Source: Stutzerimonas frequens
GTDB taxonomy: Bacteria; Pseudomonadota; Gammaproteobacteria; Pseudomonadales; Pseudomonadaceae
DNA length: 64,000 nucleotides
Reading direction: 5' to 3'
NCBI RefSeq assembly: GCF_024448335.1
Contig: NZ_JAMOHM010000002.1
Coordinates: 186,001-250,000, forward strand
A program made the position numbers and the translations under genes. Of the stretch, positions 18,718 through 28,081 are shown piece after piece (within the stretch, counting starts at the first letter, position 1; each line of letters starts with the position of its first letter). The notes under the pieces are model-generated. The model saw nothing but the letters and a program-made list of their open reading frames with translations, was not told the origin of the DNA and made no database searches.

Positions 18718-20952
18718 TCAAATCCTGCGTGCGTAGCGCTTGAGCATGCTGGGAACGTCGAGAATCAGAGCGATGCGGCCATCACCGGTGATGGTCGCGC
18801 CGGACATGCCGGGCGTACCCTGCAGCATCTTGCCCAGCGGCTTGATGACCACCTCCTCCTGCCCAACCAGTTGATCGACGACGAAGCCGATGCTCTGGTT
18901 GCCGACGCTGAGAATCACCACATGACCTTCGCGCTGCTCTTCCTGAGCAGCATCGTGAACCAGCCAACGCTTGAGGTAGAACAGCGGCAGCGCCTTGTCG
19001 CGCACGATCACCACTTCCTGGCCATCGACGACATTGGTCCGCGACAGGTCCAGGTGGAAGATTTCGTTGACGTTGACCAGCGGGAAGGCGAAAGCCTGGC
19101 TGCCGAGCATGACCATCAGGGTCGGCATGATCGCCAGAGTCAGCGGTACCTTGATCACCACCTTCGAGCCCTGTCCCTTGGTGGAGAACACGTTCACCGT
19201 ACCGTTGAGCTGGGAAATCTTGGTCTTGACCACATCCATGCCGACGCCACGACCGGACACGTCGGAAATCTCGGTCTTGGTCGAGAAGCCCGGCGCGAAG
19301 ATCAGGTTGTAGCACTCCAGATCGCTCAGGCGATCGGCGGCATCCTTCTCCAGCATGCCTTTCTCGACAGCCTTGGCGCGCAGGACGTTGGCATCCATGC
19401 CCTTGCCGTCATCGCTGATGATCAGCAGGATGTGGTCGCCTTCCTGCTCGGCCGACAGCACCACACGGCCGGTACGCGGTTTGCCGGCCGCCTCGCGCTC
19501 CTCGGGCATCTCGATGCCATGGTCGACGGCATTGCGCACCAGGTGCACCAGCGGGTCGGCCAGGGCTTCGACGAGGTTCTTGTCGAGGTCGGTTTCTTCG
19601 CCTACCAGTTCCAGATTGATCTCTTTCTTCAGGCTGCGCGCCAGATCGCGTACCAGCCGCGGGAAACGGCCGAACACCTTCTTGATCGGCTGCATGCGGG
19701 TCTTCATCACCGCGCTCTGCAGGTCGGCGGTGACCACATCGAGGTTGGAAACGGCCTTGGCCATTGCCTCGTCGCCGCTATTGGAGCCCAGGCGCACCAG
19801 ACGGTTACGCACCAGCACCAGCTCGCCGACCATGTTCATGATCTCGTCCAGCCGCGCGGTATCGACGCGCACCGTGGTCTCGGCCTCGGCCGGAGCCTTC
19901 TCGGCCGCGGCTGGCACGGCGGGCTTGCTCGCTGCGGCAGCCACCGGCTTGGCAGCAGCCGGACGAGCCGGCTCAGCCTTCGCGGGAGTCGGTTTGGTCG
20001 GCGCCTTTTCTACTGATGCAGCCGCGGCGGATTCGCTGACGCCGGCCGGACTGGCGCCAACGACTGGGGGTTCGAACTTGCCTTTGCCATGCAGCTGATC
20101 GAGCAGTGCTTCGAACTCGTCATCGGTGATCTCGTCGCTTGCGCCTGCCCCACTACTGGCCGTTGCAGGCTCGGCAGCCGCCGGCGCGGTCGCTGCGGTG
20201 GTTGCCGGCTCGAACTTGCCCTTGCCGTGCAGCTGATCGAGCAGTGCTTCGAACTCGTCATCGGTGATCTCGTCGCTTGCGCCTGCCCCGCTACTAGCAA
20301 TCGCAGGCTCGGCAGCCGCCGGCGTGGTCGCTGCGGTAGTTGCCGGTTCGAACTTGCCCTTGCCATGCAGCTGATCGAGCAACGACTCGAACTCATCATC
20401 GGTGATTTCGTCAGCCACGGTGCCTGTATCGGCGGATGCCAGGGGCTCGACAACGGGCGGTTCGATCGCGTCCAGCAGCTGCTCGAAATCGCTGTCGACG
20501 CCTTCGCTCACAGGCTCGGCGATGGCCTGGGGCGCTGCGGCGGCAGGTGCTTCGTCGTCGGATGCAGGCTCGGCCAGACGGGCCAATGCGGCCAGCAGTT
20601 CCGGCGAGGCAGGAGTAGGTTCGACGCGTTCACGGACCTGGCTGAACATCGCGTTCACGGCGTCGAGCGCCTGCAGAACGACGTCCATCAGTTCGGAATC
20701 GACTCGACGCTCACCCTTGCGCAGGATGTCGAAGACGTTTTCGGCAATGTGGCAGCATTCCACCAACTCATGAAGCTGGAGAAAGCCCGCACCGCCCTTG
20801 ACCGTATGGAACCCGCGAAAAATCGCATTGAGCAACGCCATGTCATCGGGGCTGCTTTCCAGCTCCACGAGTTGCTCGGACAATAATTCGAGAATCTCGC
20901 CGGCCTCTACCAGGAAGTCCTGGAGAATTTCTTCATCGGCGTCGAAGCTCAT
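18718..20952 (-). CDS. cheA: Chemotaxis histidine kinase CheA with internal tandem repeats
   Basis: 744 aa from ATG 20952; AGGGGAA is well spaced for this codon and too close to the GTG at 20958. Hpt domain with phospho-acceptor His49 in GFHTVKGGAG, then a long acidic/Ala-rich linker with three 46-residue repeats (residues 181-295). Dimerisation, HATPase (NAVDHGIE, DDGKGMD, GRGVGMDVV) and CheW-like domains follow. It phosphorylates CheY and CheB. The repeats contain EITDDEFE and LLDQLHGKGKFEP and may dock CheY or another partner. Confidence 0.96.
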   Translation of the reverse strand: MSFDADEEILQDFLVEAGEILELLSEQLVELESSPDDMALLNAIFRGFHTVKGGAGFLQLHELVECCHIAENVFDILRKGERRVDSELMDVVLQALDAVNAMFSQVRERVEPTPASPELLAALARLAEPASDDEAPAAAAPQAIAEPVSEGVDSDFEQLLDAIEPPVVEPLASADTGTVADEITDDEFESLLDQLHGKGKFEPATTAATTPAAAEPAIASSGAGASDEITDDEFEALLDQLHGKGKFEPATTAATAPAAAEPATASSGAGASDEITDDEFEALLDQLHGKGKFEPPVVGASPAGVSESAAAASVEKAPTKPTPAKAEPARPAAAKPVAAAASKPAVPAAAEKAPAEAETTVRVDTARLDEIMNMVGELVLVRNRLVRLGSNSGDEAMAKAVSNLDVVTADLQSAVMKTRMQPIKKVFGRFPRLVRDLARSLKKEINLELVGEETDLDKNLVEALADPLVHLVRNAVDHGIEMPEEREAAGKPRTGRVVLSAEQEGDHILLIISDDGKGMDANVLRAKAVEKGMLEKDAADRLSDLECYNLIFAPGFSTKTEISDVSGRGVGMDVVKTKISQLNGTVNVFSTKGQGSKVVIKVPLTLAIMPTLMVMLGSQAFAFPLVNVNEIFHLDLSRTNVVDGQEVVIVRDKALPLFYLKRWLVHDAAQEEQREGHVVILSVGNQSIGFVVDQLVGQEEVVIKPLGKMLQGTPGMSGATITGDGRIALILDVPSMLKRYARRI
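20068..20412 (-). repeat. Three in-frame 138-bp-period repeats in cheA
   Basis: The 23-residue block containing EITDDEFE and LLDQLHGKGKFEP starts at CheA residues 181, 227 and 273, a constant 46-residue (138-bp) step. Spacers of Thr/Ala/Pro between copies 1-2 and 2-3 are nearly identical. DNA landmarks: CGAACTTGCC at 20073, 20211 and 20349. Copy 1 has ESLL where copies 2 and 3 have EALL. Confidence 0.92.
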
Positions 20953-20963
20953 ATTCACTTCCC

Positions 20964-21758
20964 CTAAAAGCCCAGGCTTGAAAGCAGATCATCGACATCG
21001 TCCTGGCCGGAAACGACGTCTTCACGCATATCGGCATGCATCTGCGGACCTTCACCATTGGAAGGCGATTTTTCTTGTTTTTTCTTCTCTTGCTCGGCGC
21101 GCATGGCATCGCGGTCGTGCTGGATGCCAGCCACGCGGTCGACCTGCCCCGCCATCAGGACGAGATTGAGCAGATTGCTTTCAAGCTCGGTGATCAGTCG
21201 GGTGACACGCTTGATGACCTGACCGGTCAGGTCCTGGAAATCTTGGGCCAGCATGATTTCGCTGAGGTTCTGCGACAGCTGGCTGCCATCGTTCATGCTG
21301 CGCTTGAGGTACTGGTCGATGCGCTTGACCAGCCCACGGAACTGTTCAGCATCCATTTCGCGGCGCATGAATCGCTGCCAGTCAGCCGTCAGGCTCTGGG
21401 CCTCGTAGCTAACGTAGTTGACCAGCGGCGCCGATTCCTCCACCAGATCCATGGTGCGGTTGGCGGCCTTCTCGGTCATCTCCACCACATAGGACAGGCG
21501 ATCGGTCGCGTCGGTGATCGGTGACGGATCGCCGCCGGTGGCACAGGTATCCATCTCGAGTTTGACGATGGCGTTGTGCAGCTCGCGGGTGAGCTTGCCG
21601 ACTTCCTGATAGAGGCTGTGATTACGCGCCTGGCTGAGTTCATTGAACATCTGCGTCGCTTCATCGAAGCGGCCCTGCTGCAGGCTTTCAATCAACTTCG
21701 GGGCGTTGGCCTTCAGAGTCGCTTCGAACTCTGCCAGGCTCTGATCTGCTTGCGTCAT
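20964..21758 (-). CDS. cheZ: CheY-P phosphatase CheZ
   Basis: 264 aa, long helical hairpin. The active segment AQDFQDLTGQVIKRV supplies the catalytic Asp and Gln, and the C-terminus ends DVDDLLSSLGF, the usual CheY-binding helix. It removes phosphate from CheY-P. It lies between cheY and cheA. Confidence 0.95.
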   Translation of the reverse strand: MTQADQSLAEFEATLKANAPKLIESLQQGRFDEATQMFNELSQARNHSLYQEVGKLTRELHNAIVKLEMDTCATGGDPSPITDATDRLSYVVEMTEKAANRTMDLVEESAPLVNYVSYEAQSLTADWQRFMRREMDAEQFRGLVKRIDQYLKRSMNDGSQLSQNLSEIMLAQDFQDLTGQVIKRVTRLITELESNLLNLVLMAGQVDRVAGIQHDRDAMRAEQEKKKQEKSPSNGEGPQMHADMREDVVSGQDDVDDLLSSLGF

Positions 21759-21781
21759 AGTGCCCTCGCGGCGTTGCTGCT

Positions 21782-22156
21782 TCAGCCGTTGACGCGCTCG
21801 AAGATCTTCTCGATCTTCTCCTTGAGCACCTGGGCAGTGAAAGGCTTGACCACATAGCCGTTTACGCCGGCCTGTGCCGCCTCGATGATCTGGTCGCGCT
21901 TGGCTTCGGCAGTGACCATCAGCACCGGCAGGTGCTTGAGGCGCTCGTCGGCACGCACGGTACGCAGCAGATCGATACCGCTCATGCCCGGCATGTTCCA
22001 GTCGGTGACGAGAAAGTCGAAGCTGCCGCTTTTCAGCATCGGCAGCGCGGTGTTGCCATCGTCCGCTTCGGCGGTGTTGGTGAACCCCAGGTCACGCAAG
22101 AGGTTCTTGATGATTCGTCTCATCGTCGAGAAGTCATCGACGATGAGGATTTTCAT
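21782..22156 (-). CDS. cheY: Chemotaxis response regulator CheY
   Basis: 124 aa single receiver domain from [15 protein letters not shown]. It has acidic residues DD, phospho-acceptor Asp52 in [10 protein letters not shown], and the conserved Thr and Lys (MVTAEAK and VVKPF). Phosphorylated CheY binds FliM and FliN to change motor rotation. The start at 22156 gives the conserved N-terminus. No FliA element was seen in the 74-bp gap to fliA. Confidence 0.96.
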   Translation of the reverse strand: MKILIVDDFSTMRRIIKNLLRDLGFTNTAEADDGNTALPMLKSGSFDFLVTDWNMPGMSGIDLLRTVRADERLKHLPVLMVTAEAKRDQIIEAAQAGVNGYVVKPFTAQVLKEKIEKIFERVNG

Positions 22157-22230
22157 GTTCTTGTCCAAGTCGACCTCCGTAAGTCCCAAAATGCCTCAGC
22201 AAACCGAGCACGTCATACCGCAAACAATCG

Positions 22231-22977
22231 TCAATTGGCGCGCCATTCACCGAGGCGCGCACGCAGGCGCGCCGCACATTGGCTATGCAACTGGCTCACA
22301 CGCGACTCGCTGACTCCCAGCACCTGACCGATTTCCTTCAAGTTCAGCTCTTCGTCGTAATACAACGACAGCACCAGCTTCTCGCGCTCCGGCAGGTTGG
22401 CGATGGCTTCTGCCAGCGCCAACTGGAAACGTTCGTCCTCCAGATCGCGGAAAGGCTCGGGGTGCGTACTGCCGGCATCCTCCTGCAGCTCGCCATGCTC
22501 GCCTTCCTGCAGCAGGTCGTCGAAGCTGAACAGTCGGCTGCCGAGGGTATCGCCGAGGATGCTGTAATACTCATCGAGACTAAGCTTAAGTTCGGCCGCA
22601 ACTTCATGATCTTTAGCGTCACGACCGGTTTTCGCTTCGATGGCGCGGATCGCCTCGCTGACCATGCGCGAGTTGCGATGCACCGAGCGTGGCGCCCAGT
22701 CGCCCTTGCGCACCTCGTCGAGCATGGTGCCGCGGATGCGGATGCCGGCGTAGGTTTCGAAACTGGCGCCCTTGCCGGCGTCGTATTTCTTCGCTGCTTC
22801 CAGCAGTCCGATCATTCCAGCCTGGATCAGGTCGTCCACCTGCACGCTTGCAGGCAGACGCGCCAGAAGGTGGTAAGCGATACGCTTGACCAACGGCGCG
22901 TACTGATCGATCAGGCGATATTGAGCATCCTTTGCCTGAGCCTTGCTGTAATACATAGCGGATCCGGCACCTGTCAT
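22231..22977 (-). CDS. fliA: Flagellar sigma factor FliA (sigma28)
   Basis: 248 aa: regions 2 (LVKRIAYHLLARLPASVQVDDLIQAG), 3 and 4 (NLKEIGQVLGVSESRVSQLHSQCAARLRARL). It directs late flagellar and chemotaxis transcription and is held by FlgM until hook completion. The ATG at 22977 overlaps the fleN stop (ATGA), which sets the start. Two of its likely targets are the promoters at 3154-3180 and 15022-15048. Confidence 0.96.
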   Translation of the reverse strand: MTGAGSAMYYSKAQAKDAQYRLIDQYAPLVKRIAYHLLARLPASVQVDDLIQAGMIGLLEAAKKYDAGKGASFETYAGIRIRGTMLDEVRKGDWAPRSVHRNSRMVSEAIRAIEAKTGRDAKDHEVAAELKLSLDEYYSILGDTLGSRLFSFDDLLQEGEHGELQEDAGSTHPEPFRDLEDERFQLALAEAIANLPEREKLVLSLYYDEELNLKEIGQVLGVSESRVSQLHSQCAARLRARLGEWRAN

Positions 22978-23801
22978 TCGTGGCTTTCTGAAGCGGGACT
23001 GATGAGGCGCTCGACGAAGAATTCGAGATGGCCGCGCGGGGTAGCAGGCAACGGCCAGGTATCGATCTTCTGCGCAATGGCCTTGAAGGCCAGCGCGCAT
23101 TTGGAGCGCGGATAGGCTTCATAGACGGCACGCTGCTTTTGTACCGCTTTGCGTACGGCCTCGTCGTAGGGCACGGCGCCGACATACTGCAGCGCCACAT
23201 CGAGAAAACGCTCGGTGACCTTGGTCAGCTTGGCGAACAGGTTGCGACCTTCCTGGGGTGCATGCGCCATGTTGGCCAACACCCGGAAACGACTGATGCC
23301 GTAGTCACGGTTGAGCAACTTGATCAGAGCATAGGCATCGGTGATGGACGTGGGTTCATCTGTGACGACCAGCAGCACTTCCTGCGCGGCACGCACGAAG
23401 CTGACCACCGAATCACCAATACCGGCCGCGGTATCGATGATCAGCACGTCCAGCTCATCGCCCAGTTCACTGAATGCCTGGATCAGACCGGCATGCTGCA
23501 GGGACGACAGCTGTACCATGCTCTGCGTCCCGGATGCCGCGGGCACGATACGGATACCGCCGGGACCCTGGATCAGCACATCGCGCAGATCGCACTCACC
23601 GGCGATCACATCGGCCAGGGTTCGCTTGCTGGTCAGGCCAAGCAGGACGTCGACGTTGGCCAGACCCAGGTCGGCGTCGAGCAGCACCACACGCCGGCCC
23701 AGATCGGCCAGCGCCAGCGCCAGATTGACCGACACGTTGGTCTTGCCGACGCCACCCTTGCCGCCGGTCACCGCAATCACCTGTACGGGATGCATACCCA
23801 T
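22974..23801 (-). CDS. fleN: Flagellar number regulator FleN (FlhG), MinD-like ATPase
   Basis: 275 aa with deviant Walker A KGGVGKTNVS, LLDADLGLANVDVLLG and the DTAAGIGD Walker B/switch. FleN binds FleQ and reduces flagellar gene activation, keeping one polar flagellum. ATG 23801 (MGMHPVQ) is used; GTG 23807 and ATG 23795 are alternatives. It follows flhF and overlaps fliA. Confidence 0.95.
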   Translation of the reverse strand: MGMHPVQVIAVTGGKGGVGKTNVSVNLALALADLGRRVVLLDADLGLANVDVLLGLTSKRTLADVIAGECDLRDVLIQGPGGIRIVPAASGTQSMVQLSSLQHAGLIQAFSELGDELDVLIIDTAAGIGDSVVSFVRAAQEVLLVVTDEPTSITDAYALIKLLNRDYGISRFRVLANMAHAPQEGRNLFAKLTKVTERFLDVALQYVGAVPYDEAVRKAVQKQRAVYEAYPRSKCALAFKAIAQKIDTWPLPATPRGHLEFFVERLISPASESHE

Positions 23802-23892
23802 GTTCACACGCCTATATCTTGCTGGGGCCATACGGCCGGCGATGCGCCCGCATGGCACGCATCTGGTTCATTCTGGTACCGCACTCGCTTGA

Positions 23893-25185
23893 TCATCCGG
23901 CCCGCCGTGACGAGCCGTTGTACAACCCGGCGAACATGTCGGCCATGGCCTCTTCGCTCGGCTCCTCGCCTGATTGCAGGCTTACCGCACGGCTGACCAG
24001 CTGGTGGCTACGGGGCAGATGCAGGTCATCCGGAATCCGCGGACCATCGGCGAGGTAGGCTATCGGCAAATGCTGGCTGATCGTGAGGCCGAGCACATCG
24101 CCGAGGCTGCCTGCCTCGTCCAGCTTGGTCAGGATACAACCCGCCAGGCCACAGCGACGATAGTTGTGCCATGCCGCCTTGAGTACCTGACTCTGGCTGG
24201 TCGCCGCCAACACCAGATAGTTCTTGGATTTCACACCGCGATCCGACAGCGCTTCGAGCTGCTTGCGCAAGGTCGGATCGCTGGCCGGCAGGCCGGCGGT
24301 GTCGATCAGGATCACCCGCTTGCGGGCCAGCGGCGCCAGCGTCTTGCTCAATGGCTGGCTCGGGTCGATCTGCAGCACCGGAACGTCGAGGATACGCCCA
24401 AGCGTCTTGAGCTGCTCCTGCGCGCCGATCCGGTAGTTGTCCATGCTCGCCACGGCGATGTTCTGTGCGCCGTACTTGAGTACGTAACGGGCCGCGAGCT
24501 TGGCCAGGGTGGTGGTCTTGCCAACACCGGCCGGGCCGACCAGCGCGATCACTCCACCCTCTTCCAGCGGCTCCTGCTTGCTGACCTTGATCGCCTGCGC
24601 CATATAGGCCAGCACCATGCGCCAGGCCTGACGCGGATCGTTGATGGTCGCGACCTTTTCCAGCAGGCTGCGCGACAGTTCGGCCGGCAGGCCGAGGCGC
24701 TGGAGCCGGCGCCAGAGGCTGGCCTGCTGTGGACGGCGGCTCTGCTCCTGCCCCCAGGCGATCGAGCCGAGCTGCACCTCGATCAGCTCACGCAGACCGT
24801 GCAGCTCCGAGTACATCGCCTCGATCGCGCGCGGATCGACGGCAGCAGATGGCGCGGCAGCCGGCTCGGGCTGAGCGCTCGGCGCCACGGCGGCCGGCTT
24901 CTCGTCAAGCAGTTGACGATCCTGCATCTTCGCCTGCGGCGTGGCGCTCAGTTCGGCATGGGCACTGGCCAGGCGCGATTGGGTCTTGCGCAGCTCAGCT
25001 TCAAGCGCAGGATTGGGCTTGGTCGCTGCCGGCGCGGACTGCATCGGGTAGTCGAGTACGGCCGTCAGCTCGACGCCACCGGCCACCCGGCGATTGCCGA
25101 TGATCACGGCATCGGCGCCCAGCTCGTCACGCACCATCTTCATGGCGATGCGCATATCGGCGGCGAAGAAACGTTTGACCTGCAT
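23893..25185 (-). CDS. flhF: Polar flagellar placement GTPase FlhF
   Basis: 430 aa: basic N-terminal B region (MQVKRFFAADMRIAMKMVRDELG), an N domain and an SRP-type G domain with GPAGVGKTTTLAKLA, DTAG and TKLDEAGSLG. FlhF fixes the flagellum at the pole and recruits early FliF. It starts 15 bp after flhA. Confidence 0.95.
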   Translation of the reverse strand: MQVKRFFAADMRIAMKMVRDELGADAVIIGNRRVAGGVELTAVLDYPMQSAPAATKPNPALEAELRKTQSRLASAHAELSATPQAKMQDRQLLDEKPAAVAPSAQPEPAAAPSAAVDPRAIEAMYSELHGLRELIEVQLGSIAWGQEQSRRPQQASLWRRLQRLGLPAELSRSLLEKVATINDPRQAWRMVLAYMAQAIKVSKQEPLEEGGVIALVGPAGVGKTTTLAKLAARYVLKYGAQNIAVASMDNYRIGAQEQLKTLGRILDVPVLQIDPSQPLSKTLAPLARKRVILIDTAGLPASDPTLRKQLEALSDRGVKSKNYLVLAATSQSQVLKAAWHNYRRCGLAGCILTKLDEAGSLGDVLGLTISQHLPIAYLADGPRIPDDLHLPRSHQLVSRAVSLQSGEEPSEEAMADMFAGLYNGSSRRAG

Positions 25186-25200
25186 GGCCTGTACCCTCGG

Positions 25201-27321
25201 TTAATTCTGACCCACCGTCGAGACGATGGTGACCTGCTTGTTGTCCGGTATTTCCTGGTAGGCCAGAACATGGATATTCGGCACTGCCAGCCTTGCGAAC
25301 CGCGACAGCATCGCCCTGACCGGGCCGGCGACCAGCAGAACCGCCGGTTTGCCGAGCATTTCTTGACGCTGTGCCGCTTCTACCAGAGACCGTTGCAACT
25401 TTTCGGCCATTCCCGGCTCCAGCAGGATGCCGTCATCGGAGCCCTGCCCAGCCTTCTGCAGGCTATTGAGCAAGATCTGTTCCAATCGGGGCTCGAGGGT
25501 GATCACAGGCAGCTCCGGCTCTAGTCCCACAACGTTTTGCACGATTGCGCGGGATAGCGCAACGCGCACCGCAGCCACCATCGCGGCGGGATCTTGACTC
25601 TTGGCGGCCACGTTGGCGATAGCCTCGGCGATGGTGCGGATGTCGCGCACGGGAACCTGCTCCTGCAACAGCGCCTGCAAGACCTTGAGCAGCGTGGAGA
25701 GCGACACCATGCCTGGCACCAGCTCCTCGGCGAGCTTGGGCGAGCTCTTGGCCAGCAGCTGCAGTAGCTGCTGCACTTCCTCGTGCCCCAGCAGCTCGTG
25801 CGCATGCTTGTACAGCACTTGGTTGAGGTGCGTGGCGACGACAGTGCTGGCATCCACCACCGTATAACCCAGCGACTGTGCCTGATCGCGCTGGCTGGTC
25901 TCGATCCACACCGCCTCGAGCCCGAATGCCGGATCCTTGGCGGCAATGCCGTTGAGTGGGCCGAACACCTGGCCCGGATTGATCGCCAGCTCACGATCCG
26001 GATAGACCTCCGCCTCGGCCAGGCTCACGCCCATCAGCGTCAAGCGATAGGCGTTGGGCAACAGGTCGAGGTTGTCGCGGATATGGACCGAAGGCATGAG
26101 AAAACCCAGGTCCTGCGAGAGCTTCTTGCGCACACCCTTGATTCGCGCCAGCAGCTGCCCCCCCTGATTACGATCGACCAGCGGGATCAGACGATAACCG
26201 ACCTCCAGGCCGACCATATCGACCGGAGTCACGTCGTCCCAGCCCAGCTCCTTGGTTTCGGCGGCTCGTTGCGCGGGCAGCATCTCCTGCTGCTTCTGCA
26301 CCTCCTGCTCGGTCTTCTTGACGGACTGCTTCTGGCGGTGCCAGATCCAGTAGGCACCCGCTGCAGCCGCGGCACCAAGGCCGAGGAAGGACATATGCGG
26401 CATGCCCGGGACCAGCCCCATGGCAATCATGATCGCTGCCGACACCGCCAGCGCCTTGGGCGAGGCGAACATCTGCCGCTGCACCTGCTGCCCCATATCC
26501 TCCGAACTGGTGACACGGGTCACCATGATGGCTGCTGCGGTGGACAGCAGAAGGGAAGGAATCTGTGCGACCAGACCATCACCAATGGTCAGCAATGCAT
26601 AGACCTGGCCTGCCTCACTGAAGCTCATGCCGTGCTGCGCCATGCCGATGCCGACGCCGCCGATCAGGTTGATGAAGAGAATCAGCAGGCCGGCAATGGC
26701 ATCACCGCGCACGAATTTCGAAGCACCGTCCATAGAACCGTAGAAGTCGGCCTCCGAGGAAACCTCGCTGCGGCGCTTCTTGGCTTCTTCCTGGTCGATC
26801 AGGCCGGCGTTGAGGTCGGCGTCGATCGCCATCTGCTTGCCGGGCATGGCGTCGAGGGTGAAGCGGGCGCTGACTTCCGAGATGCGTCCGGCGCCCTTGG
26901 TGACCACGACGAAGTTGATGATCATCAGAATCGCGAAGACGACGATACCGACGACGTAATTGCCGCCGATCACCACGTTGCCGAAGGCCTCGATCACATG
27001 GCCAGCGGCCGAGCCGCCTTCATGGCCGTTGATCAGCACCACCCGGGTCGAGGCAACGTTAAGCGCCAGACGCATCAGGGTCGCGACCAGCAGGATCGTC
27101 GGGAAAACGGCGAAGTCCAGCGGCCGCAGCGCATAGACGCTGACCAGCAGTACGACAATCGACAGCGCGATGTTGAAGGTGAACAGCAGATCCAGGAGGA
27201 GCGGCGGCACCGACAGCATCATCATGCCCATCATCACGAGCAACAGCAGCGGTACGCCGAGATTGCCGCGCCCCGCGCCTGCCAGGCCGTTGCGAATATT
27301 GACGAGTTGCGTGCGATCCAC
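25201..27321 (-). CDS. flhA: Flagellar type III export gate protein FlhA
   Basis: 706 aa, with eight predicted N-terminal membrane helices and the FHIPEP signature region ([34 protein letters not shown]). A large cytoplasmic domain docks chaperone-substrate complexes. The start codon is GTG with a weak Shine-Dalgarno. A sigma54 promoter at 27381-27395 makes it the first gene of flhA-flhF-fleN-fliA. The flhB gene usually upstream is separated from it by sodC on the other strand. Confidence 0.96.
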   Translation of the reverse strand: MDRTQLVNIRNGLAGAGRGNLGVPLLLLVMMGMMMLSVPPLLLDLLFTFNIALSIVVLLVSVYALRPLDFAVFPTILLVATLMRLALNVASTRVVLINGHEGGSAAGHVIEAFGNVVIGGNYVVGIVVFAILMIINFVVVTKGAGRISEVSARFTLDAMPGKQMAIDADLNAGLIDQEEAKKRRSEVSSEADFYGSMDGASKFVRGDAIAGLLILFINLIGGVGIGMAQHGMSFSEAGQVYALLTIGDGLVAQIPSLLLSTAAAIMVTRVTSSEDMGQQVQRQMFASPKALAVSAAIMIAMGLVPGMPHMSFLGLGAAAAAGAYWIWHRQKQSVKKTEQEVQKQQEMLPAQRAAETKELGWDDVTPVDMVGLEVGYRLIPLVDRNQGGQLLARIKGVRKKLSQDLGFLMPSVHIRDNLDLLPNAYRLTLMGVSLAEAEVYPDRELAINPGQVFGPLNGIAAKDPAFGLEAVWIETSQRDQAQSLGYTVVDASTVVATHLNQVLYKHAHELLGHEEVQQLLQLLAKSSPKLAEELVPGMVSLSTLLKVLQALLQEQVPVRDIRTIAEAIANVAAKSQDPAAMVAAVRVALSRAIVQNVVGLEPELPVITLEPRLEQILLNSLQKAGQGSDDGILLEPGMAEKLQRSLVEAAQRQEMLGKPAVLLVAGPVRAMLSRFARLAVPNIHVLAYQEIPDNKQVTIVSTVGQN

Positions 27322-27380
27322 AGAAACCCCGGAAATACAGAACGAATTCTTGACGCGAAATGCGCCCTGCCGGAGCTATA

Positions 27381-27395
27381 GCAAGAAGGGGTCCA
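27381..27395 (-). promoter_or_regulatory. sigma54 promoter of flhA-flhF-fleN-fliA
   Basis: Minus strand TGGACCCCTTCTTGC: correct GG-N10-GC spacing and TTGC -12. It has one or two departures from TGGCAC in the -24 box. The start near 27369 would leave about 48 nt before flhA. Confidence 0.65.
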
Positions 27396-27520
27396 ACTCT
27401 TTGCCGCATTGGCTACCAGCGCGCTCTATACCGCGGGGCGGTGCGAACGCCATGCAGCGTCGGCAGTCACAGTTGCTACCGGCGGCACTCCGTCGCCGTC
27501 TGCGCAAAAGGAGCTTTCAG

Positions 27521-28042
27521 ATGAAACAGTGGATCATCGCCGCCCTAGCCGGCTGCACCGCCTTCGCCGCCCAGGCGGAAACGCTGAACGTCGAGATCAA
27601 CGCCGTCACCGCCCAGGGCATCGGAGAATCCGTGGGCAGCGTGAAGATCGAAAGCAATGAGTACGGTCTGGTATTCCGCCCCGAGCTTGCCGACCTGCAG
27701 CCCGGCATCCATGGCTTTCATATTCATGCCAAAGGCAGCTGCGAGCCGGCCGAAGTCGACGGCAAGCCAACCGCGGCGGCTGCTGCGACCGGACACTGGG
27801 ACCCGAAGAACAGCGGCAAGCACGGCGAACCCTGGGGCGACGGGCATATGGGCGACCTGCCCGCGCTCTACGTCGACAGCGACGGCAAGGCCAGCCAACC
27901 GGTACTGGCGCCGCGCCTGAAGAGCCTGGGTGACATCAAGGGCCTGGCGCTGATGGTCCATCAGGGCGGCGACAATCACTCCGACCATCCGCAGCCCCTG
28001 GGCGGTGGCGGCGCACGTGTCGCCTGCGGCGTAATCGAATAA
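27521..28042 (+). CDS. sodC: Periplasmic Cu/Zn superoxide dismutase SodC
   Basis: 173 aa with signal peptide [19 protein letters not shown]. Metal-site motifs are present: [10 protein letters not shown] (Cu His and disulfide Cys), [16 protein letters not shown] and [27 protein letters not shown]. It converts periplasmic superoxide to peroxide and oxygen. AGGAG lies eight bases before the ATG. The gene runs opposite to the flagellar genes and sits exactly between flhB and flhA. A possible promoter is TTGCCG (27401-27406), 18 bp, TCTATA (27425-27430), but it is weak. Confidence 0.95.
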   Translation: MKQWIIAALAGCTAFAAQAETLNVEINAVTAQGIGESVGSVKIESNEYGLVFRPELADLQPGIHGFHIHAKGSCEPAEVDGKPTAAAAATGHWDPKNSGKHGEPWGDGHMGDLPALYVDSDGKASQPVLAPRLKSLGDIKGLALMVHQGGDNHSDHPQPLGGGGARVACGVIE

Positions 28043-28048
28043 GCGCTG

Positions 28049-28079
28049 CGGCCGGGCGACGCAACCCGTCACCCGGCCG
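28049..28079. terminator. Hairpin between convergent sodC and flhB
   Basis: CGGCCGGG (28049-28056) pairs with CCCGGCCG (28072-28079), extended by GACG/CGTC inside one mismatch and a CAACC loop. It lies in the 39-bp gap between the two convergent stops. There is no T-run, so it may act as a barrier hairpin more than a classic intrinsic terminator. Confidence 0.55.
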
Positions 28080-28081
28080 GA

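Noticed and set aside
20068-20412. Regular repeats considered as CRISPR
   Set aside because: The repeats are in frame within CheA, 138 bp apart and encode a conserved peptide; spacers are also near-identical.
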